64,000 nt of DNA from Agrobacterium vitis. Its GTDB lineage: Bacteria; Pseudomonadota; Alphaproteobacteria; Rhizobiales; Rhizobiaceae. Made by a program: the position numbers and the translations under genes. Location: contig NZ_CP146242.1 of assembly GCF_037039395.1 (NCBI RefSeq), positions 1,302,001 through 1,366,000 of the forward strand, given 5' to 3'. Shown piece after piece: positions 10,426 through 19,714 of this stretch (positions are counted from its first letter, which is position 1; each line of letters begins with the position of its first letter). Under the pieces are notes generated by a model. That model was not told the origin of the DNA, made no database searches, and was given only the letters and a program-made list of their open reading frames with translations.

Positions 10426-11532
10426 TCAGGCCTCTACCGTCTCAGCCTGAGCCCCGAAGGTCATCTGTGCGGTGGCAAAGGGCAGAGCAAGGCGGCGGCC
10501 TTCCCTGTCGAAGAAATGGAATTTTTGCGGATCGACCCCCAGCCGCATCTCGTTCGACAGGACGGTCGAAACCGGTAGCGAGGCGCAAATCGCCTGATCG
10601 CCGACAAAACCGTGCACGAGGCGGACGGCCCCCAGTTCTTCCACATAATCGACCCGGAACGGCAGATAAGGCTGACCGGGAACTGCAATCGTCAGATCCT
10701 CGGCCCGAAGGCCGATCGTCACTTCGCCGCGATAATCGGTCTCGCCCTCGAAGGAGAAGCTGACCGGCCAGAGTGACAGACGATTGCCATCCAGGCGACC
10801 GGTGACCAGGTTCATGGCGGGAGAGCCGATGAAGCTGGCGACAAAGGTCGAGGCGGGCGCGTGATAGACTTCGAGCGGCGTGCCGATCTGCTCGATCCGG
10901 CCACCATTCAGCACCACCAGCCGGTCGGCCAGCGTCATGGCTTCCAGCTGGTCATGCGTCACATAGATCGATGTCGTCCCAAGCCGGCGTTGCAGCTTGC
11001 GGATCTCGACGCGCATGGAGACGCGCAGCTTGGCATCGAGATTGGACAGCGGCTCGTCAAACAGGAAAACGGCCGGTTTGCGCACGATGGCGCGGCCCAT
11101 GGCAACGCGCTGGCGCTGGCCGCCGGACAGTGCCTTGGGCTTGCGATCCAGATAGGGTTGCAGTTCCAGCATCCGCGCGGCCTCGGCCACCCGGGCCTCG
11201 ATTTCCGCCTTCGGCGTCTTACGGTTCTTCAGGCCATAGGCCAGGTTCTGCCGTACGGTCATATGCGGGTAGAGCGCGTAATTCTGGAAAACCATGGCGA
11301 TGTCGCGGTCCGCCGGTTCAACCGTGTTGACCACCCGGTCACCAATGCGCACCACGCCCTCGGATATGCTTTCCAGCCCAGCCACCATGCGCAGCAATGT
11401 CGATTTGCCACAGCCGGAGGGGCCGACCAGCACGATGAATTCGCCGTCATTGATCTGGATGTCGACGCTGTTGACCGCACGCACACCGCCGTCATAGATT
11501 TTCGAGACCTGATTGATATCGATGGAAGCCAT
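10426..11532 (-). CDS. ugpC: sn-glycerol-3-phosphate ABC importer, ATPase
   Basis: The 368-residue MalK/UgpC-type ATPase is the nucleotide-binding subunit at the cytoplasmic face of the importer. Walker A is GPSGCGKST (38-46), the signature [14 protein letters not shown] lies near 134-147, and Walker B is [10 protein letters not shown]-terminal TOBE/regulatory domain of about 130 residues follows ([10 protein letters not shown]). It is the last gene of ugpB-ugpA-ugpE-ugpC and starts 11 bp after ugpE. The operon context makes UgpC more likely than a generic sugar ATPase. Confidence 0.92.
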   Translation of the reverse strand: MASIDINQVSKIYDGGVRAVNSVDIQINDGEFIVLVGPSGCGKSTLLRMVAGLESISEGVVRIGDRVVNTVEPADRDIAMVFQNYALYPHMTVRQNLAYGLKNRKTPKAEIEARVAEAARMLELQPYLDRKPKALSGGQRQRVAMGRAIVRKPAVFLFDEPLSNLDAKLRVSMRVEIRKLQRRLGTTSIYVTHDQLEAMTLADRLVVLNGGRIEQIGTPLEVYHAPASTFVASFIGSPAMNLVTGRLDGNRLSLWPVSFSFEGETDYRGEVTIGLRAEDLTIAVPGQPYLPFRVDYVEELGAVRLVHGFVGDQAICASLPVSTVLSNEMRLGVDPQKFHFFDREGRRLALPFATAQMTFGAQAETVEA

Positions 11533-11543
11533 GGGACTGTCCT

Positions 11544-12386
11544 TTACTTGTCGGTTTCGGTGAGGCCCTTGATGAACCAGCTCTGGAACACCACCACGAT
11601 AATAATCGGGGGCAGCATAGCGAGCACGGCCATGGCAAAGGCTTCGTTATAATCGGGAATTTGTGCGCCCACCCAGACCTGAAGGATCTGCTTGATACCG
11701 CGCATCAGCGTGTAGAAGCTCTCATCGGTGGTCATCAGCATCGGCCAGAGATACTGATTCCAGCCGTAGACGAACATGATGATGAACACCGCCGCAATCA
11801 TGGTGCGCGACAGTGGAATCAAAACATCGATCAGGAACTTGAACGGACCGGCACCGTCGATGCGGGCCGCTTCCAGCAATTCTTCCGGCACGGATTTAAA
11901 GAATTGCCGGAAAAAGAAAGTGCCCGTAGCAGACGCCAGCAGCGGCAAAATCAAGCCGGTATAGGAGTTCAGAAGGCCCAGATCACTCGCCACCTTATAG
12001 GATGGGATGATGCGCACTTCGAGCGGCAGCAGCAGCGTGGTGAAGATGATCCAGAAGGCCAGCGTGGCAAAGCGGAAGCGGAAATAGACAATCGCATAAG
12101 CAGCCATCATCGACAGCACGATCTTGCCAATGGCAAAGCCAAGGCCGAGGATCAGCGAGTTGAGCAGCATGCTGAGACCCGTGACCTTGCCGTTAAAGCC
12201 CGTCTGGGCAAACAGCACCTTGTGATAGGTCTCGCCCAGATGCCCGCCCATGGAGAGCATCAAGCCCTTCTGGTGGATTTCGGCGGCCGTATGGGAAGAG
12301 GTGGCAAAAGCCACCACCAGCGGGCCGATCATCACGATCACGCCCAGCAGCAGAATGACGTGGTCGAAGAGTTTGGTTTTATACAT
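11544..12386 (-). CDS. ugpE: sn-glycerol-3-phosphate ABC importer, permease
   Basis: The 280-residue inner-membrane permease has six predicted helices and the cytoplasmic EAA loop [20 protein letters not shown] near 170-190, which docks on the ATPase. It pairs with UgpA to form the channel. It lies 10 bp downstream of ugpA and 11 bp upstream of ugpC. Length and N-terminus match UgpE. Confidence 0.92.
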   Translation of the reverse strand: MYKTKLFDHVILLLGVIVMIGPLVVAFATSSHTAAEIHQKGLMLSMGGHLGETYHKVLFAQTGFNGKVTGLSMLLNSLILGLGFAIGKIVLSMMAAYAIVYFRFRFATLAFWIIFTTLLLPLEVRIIPSYKVASDLGLLNSYTGLILPLLASATGTFFFRQFFKSVPEELLEAARIDGAGPFKFLIDVLIPLSRTMIAAVFIIMFVYGWNQYLWPMLMTTDESFYTLMRGIKQILQVWVGAQIPDYNEAFAMAVLAMLPPIIIVVVFQSWFIKGLTETDK

Positions 12387-12396
12387 GGTCTTCTCC

Positions 12397-13278
12397 TCAA
12401 CCGTAATGGACGCGCCGCTCGATGAAGCGGAACTGGATCATTGTCAAAACCAGCACGACGACCATCAGGATCACCGACTGTGCGGAAGAAGAGCCGATGT
12501 CATTGCCCCGGAAACCGTCAAGATAGACCTTGTAAACCAGCGTAATCGGGTTATCCGCCGCCTTGTCCTTGACGATCACGTCGATCACCGCAAACGTATC
12601 GAACAGCGAATAGGTCATGTTGACGACCAGCAGGAAGAAGGCCGTCGGTGTCAAAAGCGGCATGATCACGGTCCAGAACCGGCGCGTGCCGGAGCGGCAA
12701 TCCAATGTGGCGGCTTCGCGCACCGAGGCCGGAATGCCCTGAAGGCCGGAGAGAATGAAGATGAAATTGTAGGGAATCTGGTTCCACACGGCGATGGCCA
12801 CCATGGCAAAGGCGGTGTCGAAATAATTCAGACCGACCTTCATATCCCAGCCAAACAACGCCACGAATTTCACGAACGGACCGATATGCTGGTCGAAGAA
12901 CATCATGCCGATCAACCCGGCCACCGGCGGCGCTATGGCATAGACGACGATCAGCAGGGTCTTGTAGGCCGATTGTCCACGAATGACAGCATCAGCCTTC
13001 ACGGCGAGCACGGTTCCGATCGACAGCACCAGAAACGTCACCACGACACTGAAGCACAGCGTAAACAGCGCGATTTTTCGATATTCCGGGGAGCTCAGCA
13101 TATCGGTATAATTGGCCAACCCTACAAAGGTCGCGCCAAAGCCGAAGGGATCTTCGATGTAAAAGGACGACTGGATGGCCTGCATCGCCGGCCAATAGAA
13201 GAAGATCGCCACAGTGCAAAACTGCGGCAACAGGAAGAAATAAGGCAGAAATCGCGAGTTGAACTGAACGCGCTTCAT
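12397..13278 (-). CDS. ugpA: sn-glycerol-3-phosphate ABC importer, permease
   Basis: The 293-residue inner-membrane permease starts MKRVQFNSRFLPYFFLLPQ, the usual UgpA beginning, and has six hydrophobic segments. Its EAA loop reads VREAATLDCRSGTRRFW, where the usual G of the EAAxxDGA core is C; this is probably tolerated. It lies between ugpB (76-bp gap) and ugpE (10-bp gap). Confidence 0.92.
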   Translation of the reverse strand: MKRVQFNSRFLPYFFLLPQFCTVAIFFYWPAMQAIQSSFYIEDPFGFGATFVGLANYTDMLSSPEYRKIALFTLCFSVVVTFLVLSIGTVLAVKADAVIRGQSAYKTLLIVVYAIAPPVAGLIGMMFFDQHIGPFVKFVALFGWDMKVGLNYFDTAFAMVAIAVWNQIPYNFIFILSGLQGIPASVREAATLDCRSGTRRFWTVIMPLLTPTAFFLLVVNMTYSLFDTFAVIDVIVKDKAADNPITLVYKVYLDGFRGNDIGSSSAQSVILMVVVLVLTMIQFRFIERRVHYG

Positions 13279-13354
13279 CGCGGCAACCTTTCAAAGCAAA
13301 CCCCGGAGGCGATGGATCGCCTCCGGGAGACATCATGTCCGGAGTTTTAAGGTA

Positions 13355-14653
13355 TTAGCCTGCGGTCTTGGCGAAGCGCGCCAGGATTTCGTCCGCTTCC
13401 TTCTTGATGGTTTCCATCGCCGCCTTTGGCGTGACTTCGCCTGAGAAGATCTTGTTGTATTCGCGCTCCATCACCGAGCGGATCTGCGGGTAGAAGCCGA
13501 GGCGGTAGCCCTTGTCCCACTCAGCGCCCGGAAGCGAAAGCTGCTGAATGCCAACTTCGGCGACCGGGTTCTTCTCGTAATAGCCTTCCTTCTTGGTCAG
13601 CTCGTAAGCCGCCGTCGTGATGGCGACATAGCCGGTGGCCTGGTGATAGAATTTCTGGATGTCAGGCGAGGTCAGAAAGTTGAAGAAAGCAGCGGTGCAC
13701 TTGTTTTCTGCTTCCGTCTTGCCGGACATGGCATACAAGGCAGCGCCGCCGATGAAGCTATGCACGCCCGCACCCTTGATGGAGCCCCAGTAGGGCAGGA
13801 AGGTTGCCGAAAACGGCATGGAAGCGGTCTTCTGCAAACCGCCGAACGAGCCGGAAGAGCCAACCCAAAGTGCAACCTTGCCGTCTTCGAAAGGCTTCTG
13901 GTTATCGTTCCAGCCTGCGCCGTAATAGGCGAAGTAACCTTCGTCCTTCCAGGCCTTCAGCTTGTCATACATCATCACATGGTTTGGATCGGTCACATTG
14001 ATGGTGGTCCCAGCAAGACCATCATAACCATTGTTGTTCGAAGCAAACTGGATGTTGTTGCGCGAGAAGAAATTCTCGGTGAATTCCCATGTCAGCTGCG
14101 ACTGAACCAGCGGGATATAACCGGCAGCCTTCAGCTTTGGCGCAATGGCTTCAAACTCTTCCCAGGTCTTCGGTGCTTCAACACCAGCCTTTTTCAGGGC
14201 TTCGGTGTTGATATAGAGAATAGGCGCCGAGGAGTTAAACGGCATGCCGACAAACTTGCCGGTCTTGTCGGCGTAGAAGTAGCGAACACCTTCGATGAAA
14301 GCGCTGCGGTCAAACTTGTAACCGGCCTTCAACAGCAGATCTTCTGCCGGAATGGTGGCACCCTTGGCATTGATGATCGTGGCAGAACCGGCGTCGAACA
14401 CCTGAAGAATGTTGGGCTGATCGTGCGAACGGAATGCCGCGATGCCAGCCGCCAGCGCTTCTTCGTAGGAGCCCTTCGACACCGGCGTCAGAACGCATTC
14501 GCCCTGGCTTGCGTTGAACTTCTGCGACAGCTCATTGATGACTTCGCCGTTGCGGCCACCCATGCCGTGCCACCAGCTGATGTTGGTTGCGGCAAATGAT
14601 GATGTGGTCGATACGGTTACGGCCAGCGCCGCCATCGAAAGCTTTTTGAACAT
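13355..14653 (-). CDS. ugpB: sn-glycerol-3-phosphate ABC importer, periplasmic binding protein
   Basis: The 432-residue periplasmic protein has a signal peptide (MFKKLSMAALAVTVSTTSSFA) and a family-1 extracellular solute-binding fold. The mature start TNISWWHGMGGRNGEVINEL matches UgpB, whose WWH.M residues contact glycerol-3-phosphate. It is the first gene of the operon, and a Pho box sits 51-90 bp upstream. The start at 14653 places the signal sequence correctly; the in-frame start 11 codons earlier would mask it. The system would scavenge glycerol-3-phosphate or glycerophosphodiesters under phosphate limitation. Confidence 0.94.
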   Translation of the reverse strand: MFKKLSMAALAVTVSTTSSFAATNISWWHGMGGRNGEVINELSQKFNASQGECVLTPVSKGSYEEALAAGIAAFRSHDQPNILQVFDAGSATIINAKGATIPAEDLLLKAGYKFDRSAFIEGVRYFYADKTGKFVGMPFNSSAPILYINTEALKKAGVEAPKTWEEFEAIAPKLKAAGYIPLVQSQLTWEFTENFFSRNNIQFASNNNGYDGLAGTTINVTDPNHVMMYDKLKAWKDEGYFAYYGAGWNDNQKPFEDGKVALWVGSSGSFGGLQKTASMPFSATFLPYWGSIKGAGVHSFIGGAALYAMSGKTEAENKCTAAFFNFLTSPDIQKFYHQATGYVAITTAAYELTKKEGYYEKNPVAEVGIQQLSLPGAEWDKGYRLGFYPQIRSVMEREYNKIFSGEVTPKAAMETIKKEADEILARFAKTAG

Positions 14654-14703
14654 GGTAGATCCTCTCCGCCAATCTGGGGTGAGCATGCCCTTAGTGAGCC
14701 AAG

Positions 14704-14743
14704 ATGACAGAGAATTGAATATTTTGTGACAGCACAGTCATAT
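14704..14743 (-). promoter_or_regulatory. Pho box upstream of ugpB
   Basis: Read on the minus strand, 11-bp units occur in register: ATATGAC-TGTG, CTGTCAC-AAAA, TATTCAA-TTCT, CTGTCAT-CTTG. Units two and four match the PhoB half-site CTGTCAT at 7/7 or 6/7 and lie exactly 22 bp apart. The site is 51-90 bp upstream of the ugpB start, the right place for PhoB activation. PhoB control of ugp operons is established in other proteobacteria. Confidence 0.75.
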
Positions 14744-14826
14744 TGGCAGTGAAAATGAATTCCTCACAAAATATCCCATGTAAATGCTTACTATAAATAC
14801 TCGGTATACTCTGGGGTGGTGGATTA

Positions 14827-15213
14827 TCAAAAAGCACCAGAAAAGTGCCGGGGCCAGCGCCAGGGCAAGACCGCGACAATGTCGCAGCGGATTGACAGTC
14901 GGCTGGCATCCGGCTGGCGGCACAGCCAGAGATCTCCGGCAGCGCGAATGCGGCGCTGGCTCTCAAAACTCACCGCATCGACTGCGGATTGCTGCGTGGC
15001 ACGCGCCTTGACCTCGACCAGCACGACCAGATCGCCGCGCCGAACGATAAGGTCGATTTCACCTGAGCGGGTTTTGTAGCGCAAGGCGACGATCCGGTAA
15101 CCCTTCGACAGCAGATAGGCAGCCGCCAGATATTCCGACCAGCGCCCACGCCGCTCGGCCCGCTTGCGCGCTGCGCCGGATGTGTCTTTCGGCCTTTTTT
15201 CCTGAACCCTCAC
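14827..15213 (-). CDS. yraN: YraN-family protein (UPF0102, endonuclease-like fold)
   Basis: The 128-residue UPF0102 protein has a restriction-endonuclease-like fold: [43 protein letters not shown] carries the E..D..EVK catalytic-type residues (about 50-70). Its cellular role is not established. The start codon overlaps the rsmI stop by 4 bp. The rsmI-yraN pair is widely conserved and indicates translational coupling. Confidence 0.9.
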   Translation of the reverse strand: MRVQEKRPKDTSGAARKRAERRGRWSEYLAAAYLLSKGYRIVALRYKTRSGEIDLIVRRGDLVVLVEVKARATQQSAVDAVSFESQRRIRAAGDLWLCRQPDASRLSIRCDIVAVLPWRWPRHFSGAF

Positions 15214-16130
15214 CCGGCCTTCAACTCCAGCAGGCGTTGATAGAGATCCTTGCGCGGCAGGCCGGTCTGGCGAGCGGCTTCGGTTGCCGCCCCCGCCGTT
15301 GGCAGGGTTTGCGCGAGCTGTACCAGCAACCGGTCGACATCGGCGGCATCCGGCGGGCCGGAGGGAAGCGGCGGCCCGACCACCAGCACGATCTCGCCCT
15401 TGACCTGGCGCTCGTCATCATACCAGTCGGACAATTCAGCCAGAGTGCCGCGTCGAAATTCCTCAAATGTCTTGGTCAGTTCGCGGCAGACGCAGGCGCT
15501 GCGGTCCGCGCCCAATACCTCGCGAGCGGCGGCAAGGGTCGCACCGATCCGATGCGGCGATTCAAAGAAAATCAGCGTGGCCGGTGTTGCCGCCCATTGC
15601 GCCAGCCGGTCGCGGCGGGCCTTGTCCTTGGTGGGCAGGAAGCCCGCAAACAGGAAAGCATCATTGGGCAGGCCGGAGCCGACCAGGGCGGCAAGCGGCG
15701 CTGATGGCCCCGGCAAAGGCACGACCCGCAGACCCGCCTCGATGGCAAGCTTCGCCAGCCGATATCCCGGATCGGACACCAGCGGCGTCCCCGCATCGGA
15801 AACCAGCGCCACGGATTTACCTGCCGCCAGCGCCTCGATCAGCTTCGGTCCGACCTCTTCGGCGTTATATTCGTGATAGGCATAGGGACGGGTGGTGATG
15901 CCATAGCGGTCCAGAAGCACACGGGTGACGCGGGTATCCTCGCAGGCCAGAACATCGGCCCCGGCCAGCACTTCCAGAGCCCGCAGCGTGATGTCGGAGA
16001 GATTGCCGATCGGGGTTGCCACCAGATAGAGCGCCGGCTCGATTGGCCGGGCGGTGACCGGGCGATCATGCAGCCGGAAACTTTTCTGCCCGTCATCCGG
16101 CGTATTCACAGTCTCTGCCACGGCACTCAT
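15210..16130 (-). CDS. rsmI: 16S rRNA (cytidine1402-2'-O)-methyltransferase
   Basis: The 306-residue SAM-dependent tetrapyrrole-methylase-fold enzyme 2'-O-methylates C1402 in the ribosomal P site. It shows [19 protein letters not shown] (about 32-50), [33 protein letters not shown] and [17 protein letters not shown], all typical of RsmI. Length is slightly above average because of an N-terminal extension of about 30 residues. It is upstream of and coupled to yraN. Confidence 0.95.
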   Translation of the reverse strand: MSAVAETVNTPDDGQKSFRLHDRPVTARPIEPALYLVATPIGNLSDITLRALEVLAGADVLACEDTRVTRVLLDRYGITTRPYAYHEYNAEEVGPKLIEALAAGKSVALVSDAGTPLVSDPGYRLAKLAIEAGLRVVPLPGPSAPLAALVGSGLPNDAFLFAGFLPTKDKARRDRLAQWAATPATLIFFESPHRIGATLAAAREVLGADRSACVCRELTKTFEEFRRGTLAELSDWYDDERQVKGEIVLVVGPPLPSGPPDAADVDRLLVQLAQTLPTAGAATEAARQTGLPRKDLYQRLLELKAG

Positions 16131-16428
16131 CCCATTCTCTCTTCATTCGGACAGCCCTTGGCCGAACCAGTCCACACAGGCGCATGACATGCATAGCCTG
16201 CCCTTGTTATGGGCGAGGCAAGCCGCCCCTGCAAGCGCCCCCACACGCCAAGGAGCGTGATCTGTGGTGGAAAGCCTCGGCCAAGACGTGCCAAAAGACG
16301 GCAGGCCCTTGCATTTTGATCGTCTTTGCTGCCATTTTGCCCGTCCGAATAAAGCCGGGCACAATCGCCCGGATCAAGGCAAGCCGATCCCGAATGCCGG
16401 ATCGCACAGGTCGAAAGTGGCAGCGTCG
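16131..16428. other. 298-bp gap between divergent rsmI and dnaN
   Basis: The gap is a divergent promoter region for rsmI (minus) and dnaN (plus). An open frame from 16264 runs into dnaN, but its first 55 codons have no family similarity and the dnaN start at 16429 is clear. No RNA gene or repeat is seen. Confidence 0.5.
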
Positions 16429-17547
16429 ATGCGTATTACTCTTGAACGGTCCAATCTTCTGAAGTCCCTGAACCATGTTCATCGGGTGGTAGAACGGCGC
16501 AATACCATTCCGATCCTGTCCAACGTGCTGCTGCGCGCCGAAGGCCAGAGCCTGTCGATGAAGGCAACCGACCTCGACCTGGAAGTGACAGAGGCGACCC
16601 CTGCCAATATCGAACAAGCCGGTGCCACCACGGTTCCCGCGCATCTTCTGTATGAAATCGTCCGCAAATTGTCTGACGGTGCCGAGGTTCTGCTCTCGAC
16701 CAATCCCGATGGCGCCAGCATGACGGTTGCCTCCGGTCGTTCGAAATTCTCGCTGCAATGCCTGCCGGAACAGGATTTTCCCGACCTGACCACCGGCAGC
16801 TTCAGCCATTCCTTCAAGCTGAAAGCCTCGGACCTGAAAATGCTGATCGATCGCACCCAATTCGCGATCTCGACGGAAGAAACCCGCTATTATCTGAACG
16901 GCATTTACCTCCACACCATTGAAGCCGATGGCAAGTTGAAGCTGCGCGCCGTCGCCACCGATGGCCACCGTCTGGCCCGCGCCGACGTGGAAGCACCTTC
17001 GGGTTCGGAAGGCATGCCGGGCATCATCATTCCGCGCAAGACGGTTGGCGAGTTGCAGAAGCTGGTCGATAATCCCGATCTCACCGTGTCGCTCGAAGTG
17101 TCGGATGCCAAGATCCGCTTCAATATCGGCGAGATCGTCATGACCTCGAAGCTGATCGATGGCACCTTCCCCGATTATCAGCGGGTCATTCCCCAGGCCA
17201 ATGACAAGGAAATGCGGGTCGATTGCCAGACCTTCGCGCGCGCTGTCGACCGTGTCTCCACCATTTCGTCGGAACGTGGCCGGGCGGTGAAGCTGGCCAT
17301 CGGCGACGGCCACCTGATGCTAACGGTCAACAACCCGGATTCGGGCAGCGCCACCGAGGAAGTCGCCGTCGGCTACGAAAGCGACGCGATGGAAATCGGC
17401 TTCAACGCCAAATACCTGCTCGACATCACCGCGCAACTGTCCGGCGAAGAGGCGATTTTCCTTCTGGCAGATGCCGGTTCGCCGACCCTGATCCGCGATA
17501 CCGCCGGTGACGATGCGCTTTACGTGCTGATGCCGATGCGCGTTTAG
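16429..17547 (+). CDS. dnaN: DNA polymerase III sliding clamp (beta subunit)
   Basis: The 372-residue ring-forming clamp tethers polymerase III to DNA. The start MRITLERSNLLKSLNHVHRVVERRNTIP is the standard beginning. VTSKLIDGTFPDYQRVIP-like sequence (near residue 245) and the C-terminal VLMPMRV, the hydrophobic-pocket end that binds clamp-loader and polymerase peptides, are present. It is not next to dnaA or recF here, as is common in Rhizobiales. An intrinsic terminator follows. Confidence 0.97.
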   Translation: MRITLERSNLLKSLNHVHRVVERRNTIPILSNVLLRAEGQSLSMKATDLDLEVTEATPANIEQAGATTVPAHLLYEIVRKLSDGAEVLLSTNPDGASMTVASGRSKFSLQCLPEQDFPDLTTGSFSHSFKLKASDLKMLIDRTQFAISTEETRYYLNGIYLHTIEADGKLKLRAVATDGHRLARADVEAPSGSEGMPGIIIPRKTVGELQKLVDNPDLTVSLEVSDAKIRFNIGEIVMTSKLIDGTFPDYQRVIPQANDKEMRVDCQTFARAVDRVSTISSERGRAVKLAIGDGHLMLTVNNPDSGSATEEVAVGYESDAMEIGFNAKYLLDITAQLSGEEAIFLLADAGSPTLIRDTAGDDALYVLMPMRV

Positions 17548-17573
17548 GTTCTTCGTCTCTGCCCTTAATCGAA

Positions 17574-17606
17574 CGCCGTCCCGTCTGCCACGCGGGACGG
17601 CGTTTC
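17574..17606 (+). terminator. rho-independent terminator after dnaN
   Basis: CGCCGTCCCG and CGGGACGGCG form a perfect 10-bp stem with a 9-base loop, followed by TTTC, 26 bp after the dnaN stop. Confidence 0.8.
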
Positions 17607-17788
17607 TGTTGCATCCTGCCCCGAAAAGAACTGGCTGGCCCGCGTCTTTTGCAGCGCCATCCGACTTGGGTCAGACACAAAATTTTCACATGCGCGCCAT
17701 TTTGTCTTGTTTTCGCGACAAATCGCATCAACATGCCGATTATGCGCCCATGATCGGCGCAGCATATCTTTTTGGGAGATGACGGCGA

Positions 17789-18382
17789 ATGAAGCTCAAC
17801 CTGAAGCAACGGCTGGAAAAGAAGTTCGACGAGGAAATCCGTTTCTTCAAGGGCATGATGCAGGGGCCGAAGCTGGTGGGCGCCATCGTGCCGACCTCCA
17901 CCATTACCGCCCGTCGCATGGCCAGCATTATCACGCCGGAAAGCGGGTTGCCGGTGCTGGAACTGGGGCCGGGAACAGGGGTGATCACCAAGGCGATCCT
18001 GGCGCGCGGCATCAAGCCGGAGAAACTGGTATCCGTCGAATATTCCGCCGACTTCCACCGGCATCTGACCCAGACGATCCCCGGTGTCAATTTCGTCCAC
18101 GGTGACGCCTTCAACCTGGAAAAGACATTGGGTCCAATGTCCGGCCTGTCCTTCGACTGCGTGATTTCCGCCGTGCCGCTCCTGAACTTCCCGATGCAGG
18201 AGCGCATCCGGCTGCTGGAGGACCTTTTGGACCGCATGCCGCATGGGCGGCCCGTCATGCAGATTTCCTACGGACCGATGTCGCCGATCATCGCCAAGGG
18301 CGGCAGCTATTTCATCCAGCATTTCGATTTCGTGGTCCGCAATATTCCACCGGCCCAGCTCTGGATCTATCGCCGCCGCTAA
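17789..18382 (+). CDS. pmtA: phosphatidylethanolamine N-methyltransferase, soluble rhizobial type
   Basis: The 197-residue SAM methyltransferase converts phosphatidylethanolamine stepwise to phosphatidylcholine at the inner membrane. The SAM-binding motif VLELGPGTGVITKAIL lies near 57-72. An amphipathic, basic N-terminus (MKLNLKQRLEKKFDEEIRFF) matches the membrane-binding helix of Agrobacterium PmtA. Length equals that family (about 199). Phosphatidylcholine is needed for plant interaction in this group. GGAG precedes the ATG. It lies upstream of a histidine-phosphatase gene (13-bp gap) and pyrF. Confidence 0.92.
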   Translation: MKLNLKQRLEKKFDEEIRFFKGMMQGPKLVGAIVPTSTITARRMASIITPESGLPVLELGPGTGVITKAILARGIKPEKLVSVEYSADFHRHLTQTIPGVNFVHGDAFNLEKTLGPMSGLSFDCVISAVPLLNFPMQERIRLLEDLLDRMPHGRPVMQISYGPMSPIIAKGGSYFIQHFDFVVRNIPPAQLWIYRRR

Positions 18383-18395
18383 AGAGACCCAAGAC

Positions 18396-18983
18396 ATGTT
18401 TGCTGTCTACATCACCCATCCGCAGGTCCGGATCGACCCGGACGTGCCGGTGCCGCAATGGGGACTGTCCGACCTGGGACAGGAACGGACCCGCAGGACG
18501 GCTGAGGCCGCCTGGATGCGCCAGCTCGGCCGCATCGTCAGCAGCGCCGAGGCCAAGGCCGTGGAAACAGCGGCGATCCTGGCGGGTGCGGCCACTATCG
18601 GCGTCGAACAGATCGAGACCATGCATGAAAACGACCGCTCCGCGACCGGCTTTCTGACGCCACCGGAGTTTGAAAAGGCGGCGGACTGGTTCTTTGCCCA
18701 TCCTGAGGACAGTTTTTGCGGCTGGGAACGGGCCATCGATGCGCAGGCCCGGATTGTCGGAGCGATTCAGGATGTTCTTGGTGAGCACGATCCGGCTGTT
18801 CCCATTGCCTTCATCGGTCATGGCGGCGTCGGAACCCTGTTGAAATGCCATCTGCAAGGCCAGCCAATCCGCCGAAGCAGCGATCAGCCGCCGGGCGGCG
18901 GCAATCTCTTCTGCTTCACTCTTGCAGATCAGACCGTCACATGCGACTGGACCGCCATGGAAATCTGGCAGGGAGATCGTTGA
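18396..18983 (+). CDS. histidine-phosphatase-family protein with atypical first motif
   Basis: The 195-residue protein has the layout of the phosphoglycerate-mutase/histidine-phosphatase superfamily: [15 protein letters not shown] after the first strand, [17 protein letters not shown], and the second catalytic block [14 protein letters not shown]. The normal RHG triad at the N-terminus is replaced by YITHPQVRI, so a His is kept but the usual Arg before it is not. The substrate is unknown. The gene starts 13 bp after pmtA, and its stop overlaps the pyrF start (TGATG). Confidence 0.75.
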   Translation: MFAVYITHPQVRIDPDVPVPQWGLSDLGQERTRRTAEAAWMRQLGRIVSSAEAKAVETAAILAGAATIGVEQIETMHENDRSATGFLTPPEFEKAADWFFAHPEDSFCGWERAIDAQARIVGAIQDVLGEHDPAVPIAFIGHGGVGTLLKCHLQGQPIRRSSDQPPGGGNLFCFTLADQTVTCDWTAMEIWQGDR

Positions 18984-19678
18984 TGGATGCGCGCAATCGT
19001 TTGATCGTGGGGCTTGACGTTGCCACCGTCGCTGAGGCGGAAAAACTGGTCTCGACGCTGGCCGAAGACGTGACCTTCTACAAGATCGGCTATCAACTGG
19101 CCTTCGCGGGTGGGCTGGAATTTGCCAAAGACCTCGCCCAAAGCGGCAAGAAGGTCTTTCTGGATATGAAACTGCTCGATATCGACAATACCGTCGCCTC
19201 GGCGGTGGAAAATATCGTCCGGATGGGCATGACCATGCTGACGCTGCATGCCTATCCGAAAGCGATGCAGGCAGCCGTCGATGCGGCGCAAGGGTCGGGT
19301 CTCTGCCTGCTTGGCGTTACCGTGCTAACCTCGATGGATGACCACGATCTCACGGATGCCGGTTATCAAGGCGATGCCCGGTCGCTGGTCCTGAAGCGAG
19401 CCGCCCAGGCAAAAGAAAAAGGCATGGGCGGTATTGTCTGCTCGGCGCAGGAAGCGCAGGCCGTGCGCGCTATTCTCGGTCCCGACATGGCCATTGTCAC
19501 GCCCGGCATCCGCCCCATCGGCTCAGATGCCGGTGACCAGAAACGTGTCATGACACCGTCAGAGGCGATCAATGCCGGGTCCAGCCATCTGGTTGTCGGT
19601 CGCCCGATCGTCAAGGCAGACGATCCGAGAGCCGCAACCAAGGTCATTCTCGCCGAAATGCAAGCCGCCTTCACCTGA
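18983..19678 (+). CDS. pyrF: orotidine 5'-phosphate decarboxylase
   Basis: The 231-residue TIM-barrel enzyme decarboxylates OMP to UMP, the last step of pyrimidine synthesis. The catalytic D-K-x-x-D array is [14 protein letters not shown] near 59-72, and the phosphate-binding end is TPGIRP...VVGRPI. The ATG overlaps the stop of the upstream phosphatase gene, which indicates coupling. Confidence 0.95.
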   Translation: MDARNRLIVGLDVATVAEAEKLVSTLAEDVTFYKIGYQLAFAGGLEFAKDLAQSGKKVFLDMKLLDIDNTVASAVENIVRMGMTMLTLHAYPKAMQAAVDAAQGSGLCLLGVTVLTSMDDHDLTDAGYQGDARSLVLKRAAQAKEKGMGGIVCSAQEAQAVRAILGPDMAIVTPGIRPIGSDAGDQKRVMTPSEAINAGSSHLVVGRPIVKADDPRAATKVILAEMQAAFT

Positions 19679-19714
19679 GGTCCATAAGGCTCGGCTGGGA
19701 CGCTTGACCCCTCC

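Noticed and set aside
16207..17313. 368-codon minus-strand frame
   Set aside because: It is opposite dnaN, which is certain.
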